A DNA stretch of 64,000 bases. Source: Isoetes taiwanensis (lineage: Eukaryota; Streptophyta; Lycopodiopsida; Isoetales; Isoetaceae). The notes beneath the pieces were generated by a model that saw only the letters and a list, made by a program, of their open reading frames with translations, was not told the DNA's origin and did no database searches. Below are positions 34,663-43,055 of the stretch, in pieces (positions within the stretch are counted from its first letter, which is position 1; each line of letters begins with the position of its first letter). The stretch is from NCBI GenBank assembly GCA_021234155.1, contig JAJEKV010000275.1:376501-440500 (forward strand), written 5' to 3'. The position numbers were made by a program, and so were the translations under genes.

Positions 34663-35845
34663 ATGGCGCGCACCAAACAGACTGCACGCAAGTATCGACC
34701 AGGTGAAAGGGCCAGCGCCCAAGACAGGAGGAGAATTCACTAGCTACTTCAAGAGCAAGCTCTCGCAAGAGGAGAACAGCTTTCGTCAGAGGAGGAGATC
34801 ACTTCCGACGAGTCAAAGGAAGAGGAGTCCAGGCAGGAATCACTAGACGAGCTGGCCAACTTCATCAACCAGCGGTTAGACGAAGAAGCAGAGATTGAGT
34901 CTGAGGGATCAATAGACGAAGAAACTCGCAGAGTGTTCGAGCAAATCGAGGAGGAGATACTAGAGCAGGAGAAGGCAGAACGGGAGCAGACTGCCAACGA
35001 ACAAGACGAACAGAAAGAGCCCTCTCCCGAACCCACCCTGGAAGAAGAAGTCGAGGCCTGGATCCAAATGCGAAAGACAAAGTTACAACGCGTCAAGAGG
35101 AGAAAGGCCGAGAAGAAAAGAAAGTTGGAAGAATAGGAAGCGGAGGAAAGGAAGAAGCTCAAAGGGAAGGGCAAGGAGGAGCCCAAGAGAAAGTTGAAGA
35201 AGACATCCATGGTCAAAATCCATGGACGACGAAGATTACGAGCCCTCCCCAAGAAGAGATCAAGAGGTAGGGAGCTCCTCAAAACTGGCGGACGAGGATC
35301 GGACGGCCGAGGATCAGCAGACACAGGCACCTCCACCCTACCCCACATGGGAGAAGGAGAAAGATTCGAAGAAGCCGACCCGACCTGCCCGGGAGTCATA
35401 TATGGTCGACCATCTCAGGGTCTACCAGAAGAAGCTAAGGGCTTACAAGGAGTACATGCGGAAGTGGGAGGCCTACAACACCTACTATCAGGCAAACAAG
35501 GTAACATACGTCGAGGGAGGACAGCCATCTAAGAAGAAGACTCAAAAGCCGCCCCCAGAGAAGCCGATACCACCCAAGAAGCCAGTAGCAAGGAAGCCCG
35601 GGTCGAGACTGGCGCAAAGAGTCCGCGAGATCCGGCACTTCCAGAGAAGTTACGGCCTTCTCATCCCCCGAGCACCATTCGCCATGAGAGTCACAGGTGA
35701 AATGCTGCTAGCCTTACAGGAGGCAGCAGAGCAGAAGTTGGTGCAGCACTTTGAAGACTCGAGGGCATGCACTTTGCACGCCAAGAGAGTGACATTAATG
35801 ACCAAGGACATGCACTTGACAAGTTACATTAAAGGAGAACGCTAG
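34663..35845 (+). pseudogene. Histone H3 fusion protein of the chromovirus, broken
   Basis: The ATG at 34663 starts MARTKQTARK, identical to the histone H3 tail through K9, followed directly by YRPG (H3 residues 41-44); S10-R40 are missing. The frame meets TAG at 34741 and 35134 but is otherwise open through about 170 acidic and basic residues. It then shifts one base near 35210-35225 into the frame ending at 35845. The final 77 residues are H3-like: REIRHFQRSYGLLI corresponds to the alpha-N helix, LLALQEAAEQKLVQHFED to alpha-2, and CTLHAKRVTLMTKDMHL to loop 2 and alpha-3, ending in IKGER. C110, H113, K115, R116, T118, K122 and D123 are retained. About 13 residues covering alpha-1 and loop 1 are absent. 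Between the two parts is a Lys/Glu/Tyr-rich stretch (YQKKLRAYKEYMRKWEAYN). AATAAA signals follow at 35857 and 35870. Likely role, inferred: chromatin association or packaging. Confidence 0.8.
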
Positions 35846-35990
35846 GTCTTGTAAATAATAAATTTTGTAAATAAAAAGTTTTGTAAGAACAAGTTCTAAG
35901 TGCATAAATGTTGTTGATAAAGTTGAATTAGCAGTATTTGCTTTTTGTTTTAGTTAAAAGGACTTCATCTGGTCAAGGAGTGGGAAATTA

Positions 35991-36053
35991 CTCACGGTAT
36001 GCGCCAGAGCATCGACCTAAATTTTAGATCAGGCCCCAGGAGCACACCGTGAG
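35991..36053 (+). promoter_or_regulatory. 63-nt hairpin, copy 3
   Basis: Outer arms CTCACGGT and ACCGTGAG; inner palindrome with one mismatch (TTTAGATC). Its right half (AGGCCCCAGGAGCACACC) pairs it with copy 1 as sister copies, 1822 bp apart. Confidence 0.75.
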
Positions 36054-36193
36054 TATTTCACATCAAAAAGGGTCCTAACCATCTCCAAACTGGGCAAGTA
36101 AGGTGTCAATCTTGCATATCTCGATGAGACCATCATGTTTTGACCCTTAGTTCATTCTGTTTAGATAAGTTTTGACCAAATAGGGCCAAATTA

Positions 36194-36256
36194 CTCACGG
36201 TATGCGCCAGGACCTCGACCTAAATTTTAGGTCAGCTTTCTAGCGCACACTGTGAG
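36194..36256 (+). promoter_or_regulatory. 63-nt hairpin, copy 4
   Basis: Outer arms CTCACGGT and ACTGTGAG (one G-T pair); inner palindrome intact. Its right half (TTCTAGCGCACAC) resembles copy 2. Copies 3 and 4 are 203 bp apart, copies 1 and 2 215 bp, so a whole leader module was duplicated. Confidence 0.75.
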
Positions 36257-36434
36257 TATTTTTAGCATTATCTCTTTCATGCCACCTCTAATTGACCTCA
36301 AATTTGTTGCAGTAGGTTCATTAGATAGTCTTATTCATGCTCATACCCTCAAATTAGCCTTCAAATCCTCATTTTTGGATCTCAAAATAGGTGAGATTTG
36401 CCAAACTCTAAAATTTATCAAGTTTTCTAAAAAT

Positions 36435-36462
36435 TAGGGTTTACCCTTTTTCCTATAAATAG
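36435..36462 (+). promoter_or_regulatory. Telo-box and TATA box before the second extra block
   Basis: TAGGGTTTA (reverse telo-box) at about 36435 and TATAAATAG at 36454-36462, 113 bp before the ATG at 36576. Together with the hairpin pair this repeats the layout in front of the H3 fusion. Confidence 0.5.
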
Positions 36463-36575
36463 ACCTCCCATATCTCAGTTAGCATCAAGACAGGTTTGCT
36501 CCCAGCTTTTAGGCGATTTTCCAGCTCTCTGAGGCATTTCAAGAGCTGTTTGCTAGTCTCATTCAGTCAAGATCA

Positions 36576-36989
36576 ATGGCAACTCCAGCATTCAGGCGCT
36601 GGTACAGCGCTAGTGCTCATGTGGCTGAGGCTGACATCAATGCCATTTTTGCAGTTTTCCAGAAGGAGATAGACATCCAAGCCACCTTGCAGGCAACCCC
36701 ATCCTATTAGGAAGTCATGACTGAGTTCCAAGCTAGGGTAGGACCATCCTTAGTACAACTTTCCCCTTGTACAGGATATTTTGTTCCTAAGCAATCCCTC
36801 CAAGCAGCCTTGGGTGATGTCCCGAACATTGCCAAGTACCTGAACAACAAGGTTGCTAGGATGCCAGACTACATGGTCATGACAGTTAATAGGGCGAAAT
36901 ATTTCTCCTGTACCGCTGCCTTAGCATCTTTCTCTCTCACCGTGCCCAAAACCCAATCGGGGAACCCTCTATCCAGGCCATGGATGTAG
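36576..36989 (+). pseudogene. Unrecognised chromovirus frame, second extra block
   Basis: ATG at 36576, in-frame TAG at 36708-36710 after TPSY, then open to 36989, about 137 residues in all. It begins MATPAFRRWYSASAHVAEAD and later reads AKYLNNKVARMPDYMVMTVN. I recognise no family; it is not a histone. The last codons overlap the start of the next frame (ATGGATGTAG), an arrangement that could allow coupled translation. The single TAG replaces a plausible Gln codon. Confidence 0.45.
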
Positions 36990-37525
36990 ACCCCATAGCC
37001 TCTTCAGCAGATGGTCAGCTCCTCTTGCGGTATCAAGCGGAGCAAGAAGGAAGAGCCGAAGATGAAGAGCTCGACTCAGACGACGAAGACTACGTCAAGT
37101 TCAACCCAGACCAGAAGCGGCAACAAGCAGAGCAGGAGATCCAGTCTTTCGACGAGGACCTGCAGACCTACAGGATTGCTCTCCCGCTCGGGTTAGGTAT
37201 CACAAGCCTAGCCCCCATCATCATCAGTGGCCAGAACCTCCTCCAATGCAGAGCCAGGGAGTACAGACGCGATGAGTTGCTGCACCTTCTGCGGCAACAA
37301 CCAAATCTGGATGACTTTATCGATCGGGAGGCTTCCGACTTCCCAATCAACGTAAGAGAAGCCGACACTTATACAGGGGAGTCGACTTCAGATATCGAGG
37401 CATATAGCAGCATCCGGCAATTGATGACAGCTCAGGATCTGCCTTTCGAAGAAGAATTCTACGCCAAGTATTTTGATGCTGAGTTTTTCGACACCAGCTT
37501 CCACAGGTGTCCAGAGAAGAGGTGA
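36980..37525 (+). CDS. Unrecognised acidic protein of the chromovirus
   Basis: Open frame of 181 residues starting MDVDPIASS at the 10-nt overlap with the preceding frame. The first 60 residues are strongly acidic (EDEELDSDDEDYVKF). The remainder is more globular, with IALPLGLGITSLAPIIISG and REYRRDELLHLLRQQPNLDD. It has no known domain to my eye. It lies between hairpin pair 2 and gag, so it belongs to the second extra transcription unit. It could be a gag-accessory or chromatin-associated protein, but this is only inference from the composition. Confidence 0.45.
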   Translation: MDVDPIASSADGQLLLRYQAEQEGRAEDEELDSDDEDYVKFNPDQKRQQAEQEIQSFDEDLQTYRIALPLGLGITSLAPIIISGQNLLQCRAREYRRDELLHLLRQQPNLDDFIDREASDFPINVREADTYTGESTSDIEAYSSIRQLMTAQDLPFEEEFYAKYFDAEFFDTSFHRCPEKR

Positions 37526-37688
37526 GATCAACCTGACAAGCCTCGCATCAACAATAAGGGACCACAGAGACCTGACGGAGGTTCACGTCGATGAATATGC
37601 GGGAAGACATAGAGCTAGTGCCTGACCCGACGAAGAATCAACAGCAACGGGCAGGGACAAGTCGCTAAGGTATTACCTTCCTCTGCTG

Positions 37689-38054
37689 TTGGACGGGAGA
37701 ATAGTGGTCATCCACCGCAAATTCAGCCCAAGGGGCGAAGAAGGAGTATTCATGCTCATTGCACTCTCAAGATTTGGTAGGCATGCTCGGCTGATTCTAA
37801 CAGTTGACCACGTCATCCTAGTCAAGAGAATGGTGGCACTTGATATCTTTGACTTCGCGGTACCCTACCGACGGCAGGGAAAATTAGCAGTGACCGCGGC
37901 CTATACTTCTGACCGAAGAGTGGAAGACTTGGTGACAGCCTTGCAGGGCGGAACACCAACGAACATCCTCAGGAACTTGGGACGCTCGGTAGGAACGGCC
38001 CAGGTTAAGAAGTTCCTTGAGGATAATCCATCCCGCCAGCGATTCCAAGAATAG
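37689..38054 (+). CDS. Unrecognised basic protein of the chromovirus
   Basis: Open frame of 121 residues, with GRIVVIHRKFSPRGEEGVF, then HARLILTVDHVILVKRMVAL and a helical end (TAQVKKFLEDNPSRQRF). No family recognised. About 160 bp of weakly coding DNA separates it from the acidic frame, so the two may once have been one reading frame. A TATATATATAAATA run at 38094 and AATAAA at 38184 follow, possibly the boundary to the gag unit. Confidence 0.4.
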   Translation: MDGRIVVIHRKFSPRGEEGVFMLIALSRFGRHARLILTVDHVILVKRMVALDIFDFAVPYRRQGKLAVTAAYTSDRRVEDLVTALQGGTPTNILRNLGRSVGTAQVKKFLEDNPSRQRFQE

Positions 38055-38224
38055 TTATATTCTTGATCCCGGAAGCATTGTAATTAAGTTTTACTATATA
38101 TATAAATACATTTTGTTTGGCATTCTAAATGTTTTGTTGATGTATTTTGTTTCCACAACTATATCGGCAAACACATATAATGCAATAAAACAAACAAAGC
38201 TAACCCTAAGGCTATGATCTACTT

Positions 38225-40252
38225 GTGTATGCAGCTAGAGGTCTAAAAACAGCTGAGCAAGACCGGCGAGTCAATAGAGATGAAGAGACTCCGGCCAGAC
38301 AGCACCTAGCAAGGAACCTGTATGAAGAATTCAGCCCCATAACTCCCGAAGAGGAGATGTCGCAGATGAGATTGGACCTTCAAGAAATAAAGGCCTTATT
38401 GGCAGCGCAAGCAGCAGTTGGCCCAGATAACAATATCCAGTTGCCGCAAGCACCACCTCGAAAGATGGGAAAGGATAAAAAGAAGAGCAAGAGAAGGAGG
38501 TCCCCTAGCACGGACTCCTCCGATACAAGCTCACATTCGGACTCCGACTCCGAGGAAGAGGGGGAAGAGGTGCATGACCGTAGAGATGGCAGACTCAGGG
38601 ACAAAGGACCTCAGACTACCAGAAGAAAGTAGATTCCACACTGAGCAATGTGTGGAAGGCAAGAAAGCTCGAACAGTTCTCAGGTGACAGTCGGTCAGGG
38701 GCTGGATGAGATGAGGGAATATGGGAATGCATACGGAATGAAGGACAAAGAAAGGCAGGGTGGCAACAGCCAACCTCAAGGGCGCAGCTCGTATATGGTG
38801 GAAAGGGTATGCAAAAACACATAAGCTAAGCCGAGACAGCTGCAGATTTTGAAAATTCTCAAAGGCATTCAAGCGCCACTATGTGCCAAGGGAGCACAAA
38901 TGCCACATGATGCAGCAATTCTATCAGCTAGAGCAGACAAATACACGGAAGAGTTCATGAAACTGAGGCTTTATGTGCCGAAGCTGAGTGAACGCCATGC
39001 AGTGGAAGGGTACATCGAGGGATTAAACGACGAGATAAGGAAGCTGGTAAGAGCAATTAATCCTCGAACAATATCAGAAGCAAAATCGAAAGCAGTCAGC
39101 CTGCAAGGATCCGGCCCTCAGAACAGTGGGCAGAAACAGCAGTACTACCAGGATAAGGGCAAAGCAACGGGAAGTTATAGCCCTAGGACAGCTAGTCCAG
39201 GACCAGCAAAGGCTCCATACAGTGGCAGCTATGGAAAGCAGCAGGAAAAGAAACAGGTATCCTTCAAGGATAAGCCGCAGCACGAAGGGTCAAATTATTC
39301 AAAAGCGGTGCGATCCTTTTTGCAATCAATACCTAGGGAGAAGAGGCAGGAGTGCATTGAGAAACAGCTCTGCTTCAGGTGCTTCCAGCCAGGTCACAGA
39401 ACATCAAACTGCCCTTTTGTCATGAATGCGGCATTAGCAGAGATGGGTGTATGGGAGACTTCCTCTGACGACGACGGCGGGGAAGCACGCGACTTCATTC
39501 AGGGTGAGTGTCACATCTTTGCAGCCATAGATCCAGACCAAGCAGAAAATCAGTATCAGGTAATCTCCACAGTAGGGAAGGCCAAGGCCAAGTCTTTTAT
39601 AGTCCTGATAGATACGGGAAGCACCCACAATTTTGTGTCTCGAAGAATGGTCGAGATGTTGAAGCTCAAGCCATTGAAGTCAAAGCCGAGACCCGTGGTG
39701 TTAGCAAGCGGGGCAATGAGACACACGGCAGGCAAGAGGATAAATTTCGACATCGATTTGTCAGGGATCAACATCCAAATGGGAACAGAAGTGATGAACA
39801 TCGGGAAGAATGATTTGATCATCGGCATGGAGTACCTCGCTCCAGCAAAGGCCATCATCGACTGTGGAAACCATAAAGTAACCTTGACGGTGCCCAACGG
39901 CAAGACCATAGAAATTGCAGGTAAAGAAGTTGTTCCTATCATGCAATGTATGTCTAGTAAGCGGCTGCTCAAGTGCATAAAGAGCGAGGAGGTAGCCTAT
40001 GTCTTCAAGCTTCAGATCGAAGAGCCTGAGTCAGAAGAAAGCAAGGAAGATAAGGTGCTCAGCAAATTACCAAAGCAGATAGCTAAGTTGGTAAAGGAGT
40101 TCCATGATCTCTTCCCAGACGAGATCAAGCAGCTTCCTCCTTACAGGGGAGTCGAGTGTGAGATAGCACTCGAACCAGGTACGAAGCCGACGAGCAAAGC
40201 ACCGTACAGGATGACGACGCAAGAGCTAGCCGAGTTGAAGAAGCAATTGCAG
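38225..40252 (+). pseudogene. Chromovirus gag and protease, frameshifted
   Basis: The first part (38225-38632) encodes a gag N-terminus with a Lys/Arg-rich then Ser/Asp/Glu-rich stretch and a stop. The capsid-like region continues in other frames from about 38655: one frame reads YGNAYGMKDKERQGG, and from 38849 the frame reads YVPKLSERHAVEGYIEGL, typical of the retrotransposon gag domain. A CCHC zinc knuckle CFRCFQPGHRTSNC lies at 39371-39412. The aspartic protease has LIDTGSTHNFVS at about 39605-39640. The frame ends in TAG at 40253-40255, just before the reverse transcriptase and in the same frame. The first part may start after a splice acceptor (TATGCAG at about 38228-38234). Confidence 0.8.
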
Positions 40253-40255
40253 TAG

Positions 40256-43052
40256 TTGCTTGACCTAGGGTTCATTAAACATAGCGTCTCACTATTTGGG
40301 GCACCCATCCTTTTTGTGAAGAAGAAGGATGGCAGCTTGAGGATGTGCATAGATTACAGGCAGCTAAACAAGCACATCATCAAGAATAAGTATGCACTCC
40401 CGAGGTCGGACGACCTGATGGATCAGCTCCAAGGCGCGAAGGTTTTCTCCAAGATAGACCTGAGGTCAGGGTACCATCAGATCAGGATTAAGGAAGAAGA
40501 CGTCAACAAAACAGCATTCAGGACCAAGTATGGGCATTACGAGTTCACCGGCCGTTTGGTTTGTCAAACGCCCCAGCAACGTTCATGAGGCTTATGAACG
40601 ACATCTTCAGGGAGTTTTTAGATACTTTTGTCATAGTATTCTTTGATGATATTCTAGTGTACAGCAAATCCCTGAAAGAACACGTACAACACCTCAGGAA
40701 AGTGCTCGAGAAGCTAAGAAGGCACCAGTTGTATGCTAAGTTGTCGAAGTGCCACTTCGCAATGGAGAGGGTAGAGTATCTGGGGCACGTGATCTCAGCA
40801 GAGGGGATTTCGATGGATCCTGCCAAGATCGAAGTAGTCATACGTTGGCCGGCGCCGAAGAACATCCATGAGGTCAGAAGCTTTCTCGGCGTAGCAGGGT
40901 ATTATAGGAAGTTCGTGAAGAACTTTGCAAAAATAGCGGCCCCACTAACGGATTTGATGAGGGCGGAAAAAGTAAAGGATTGGGCAGATCAGTGGCAGAA
41001 GAAAGCCCAAGCAAGATTCGAAATGTTGAAGCTTTGGCAACCGCCCCCGTCCGGACCCTGCCAGACCCCGAGAAGGACAAACTTGTGGCGACGGATGCAA
41101 GCAAAATTGCCACAGGTGCAGTACTGATGTAGGAAGAGCAGGTAGTGGCTTATGACTCTCGGAAGATGAACGACGCCGAAACGCGCTACCCGACTCATGA
41201 TCAAGAGTTGCTTGCAGTTGTCAGAGCACTAAGAATTTGGAGGCTACCTGTTGGGAAGGAAGTTTCAGCTAGATACGGATCAACAGAGCCTCCAATACGT
41301 GTTCACGCAACCACATCTCAACCAGAGGCAGCGAAGGTGGATAGAGTTCCTCGAAGAATACGATTTTGTTATAGTTTATAAGCCGGGGAAGCTCAATGTG
41401 GTAGCAGATGCGCTTTCAAGCCATCCTCTGACAACAAGAGCTCACTGCAACGCAATTGCGACGCTCACCAGCGAGTTCAGACGGAAGATCGAAGAAACCT
41501 TGCCGATACAGACTTCAAGGAAGTGTGGGCGAGCATGTGCAAAGAGGCAAGAACAGATAAGGAGAGGGAAACCTTCAAGAATTTTAGGAAGGAAGGTAAC
41601 CTTTTGTACCATAAGAATAAGTTGTGTGTGCCTGAGTCATCAGGAGTGAGGAAGTTGATTCTCCACGACACCCACAACAGTCCAATAGCTGGCCACGCAG
41701 GATTTATAAAGACATATTTCAAAGTGCGCAACAGTTATTATTGGCCAGGGATGAAGAAGCCGTTAGCTCGCTATATCAAAGAGTGTCAGCTATGCCAGCA
41801 GACGAAGGCAAAGCAGCTTCAAATTCCAGGAGCATTCGAACCATTAGCGGTGCCGAACGCTAAGTGGGAAGTCATCAGTATGGACTTCATAACAGGGCTC
41901 CCGAGGACAGCAAGAGGAAAAGATGCCCTGATGGTTGTGGTCGACAAGCTGTCGAAGATGGCACACTTTGTGCCTTGCAGGACCACCGACACAGCCTTGG
42001 ATACATCGGCTCTCTTCACCAAGGAAATCTTCAGGCTCCATGGTATGCCGAGAGAGATCATCTCCGACAGAGACTCGAAGTTCCTGAGTGCCTTTTGGCA
42101 GGATCTTTTTGCGACGATCCAGACAAAGCTGTCCATGAGCACGGCCTATCATCCTCAGACGGATGGGCAAACAGAACGGACCAACATAATCTTGGAAGAT
42201 ATGCTAAGAAACTATGTCTGGAACAAGCAGACTAAGTGGGAAGATTACATTCACTTGGTTGAGTTCGCTTATAATAGCACCAAGCAGGAATCATTCCAGA
42301 TGTCGCCATTCATGATCAACTATGGCTACCAATGTCTGACTCCAGACACTTGGCACAATCCTGTGTCAAAGGTAGAGGTTTCGCAGCAAATGTTGGCCGA
42401 CATGCAGCAGCTGGTAGAAGAGGTCCGAGGATATCTTCTTGCAGCAAGGAGTCGACAAAAGAGCATCGCTGACAAACACCAGACGGTCAGAGAGTTCGAG
42501 GTTGGCGACAACGTCTGGCTCAAGATCAAAGTGAAGCAGGCAAAGCTCCGCATCGAAAATTGTAAGAAGCTTGCTCTAAGGTGGGCTGGCCCCTTCAGAA
42601 TAGCCAAGAGAGTAGGTAACCAGTCCTACAAGTTAGAGCTGCCAGCATACCTGAAAATTCATAAAGTCTTCCACGTGAGTTTGCTGAAGAAGCATACTCT
42701 AAACCCAGAAGAAGTCTTGGACACGCCAACGTTGTTAGAAATGACAGAAGAGCAGCTAGAGATAGTCCCAGACTTGATCCTTGATAAGCAGATCAAGAAG
42801 ACAAGGAGATCAGAGTTTCTCCAATATCTGGTCAAGTGGAAACACTTGCCGGTGGAAGACACGACGTGGGTACTTAAGCAGAACCTGATAAGGCAGTACC
42901 CGCAGTTCATGGAGCAATGGGACGGCAAGGTCATCTCCGAAGTAATCGGCTTAGGCATGTCGAATTACGATAGATTAATTTCATGTGTAGTTAAGATTAA
43001 TCTACGCATGCAGCCTATGCTAAGTATGGGTTGCATGCGTAATTACCGATGA
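40256..43052 (+). pseudogene. Chromovirus pol: reverse transcriptase, RNase H, integrase, chromodomain
   Basis: [38 protein letters not shown], then a short deletion at about 40548-40560 that shifts the frame just before [19 protein letters not shown] (catalytic DD) follows. RNase [16 protein letters not shown], stopped by TAG at 41130, then QELLAVV and, after another shift, LDTDQQSLQYVF and VADALSSH. Integrase (41523-43052, unbroken, 509 residues): HDTHNSPIAGHAGF with CQLCQQTK zinc-binding part, SMDFITGLP, ISDRDSKFLSAF and the family HPQTDGQTERT, giving the D,D,E triad. Chromodomain at about 42790-42920: FLQYLVKWKHLPVEDTTW. The Tyr usual after KW-x-x is Leu, so the aromatic cage may be incomplete, as in some chromovirus clades. 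Confidence 0.9.
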
Positions 43053-43055
43053 TGG

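Larger units (their letters stand above)
32430..43055 (+). mobile_element. Ty3/gypsy chromovirus carrying extra genes, including a histone H3 fusion
   Basis: Order seen: 5' LTR-like region with TATA box, a tRNA-Met primer binding site at 33957, hairpin pair 1, TATA box, H3-fusion frame, hairpin pair 2, TATA box, three unrecognised frames, gag with zinc knuckle, protease, reverse transcriptase, RNase H, integrase and chromodomain. Gag-pol order and the chromodomain identify a Ty3/gypsy chromovirus. About 4 kb between primer site and gag is extra compared with typical members. The 5' limit is approximate. No repeat of the 5' LTR sequence occurs downstream of pol, so the 3' end is missing or unrecognisable. 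All major frames except integrase are broken. Confidence 0.8.

Noticed and set aside
34663-34743. An ordinary host histone H3 gene or pseudogene
   Set aside because: The tail jumps from K9 to Y41 and then enters a charged sequence, and the matching fold lies 1 kb downstream inside the element's own cassette. An insertion of one processed H3 copy would not split like this, though it cannot be fully excluded.
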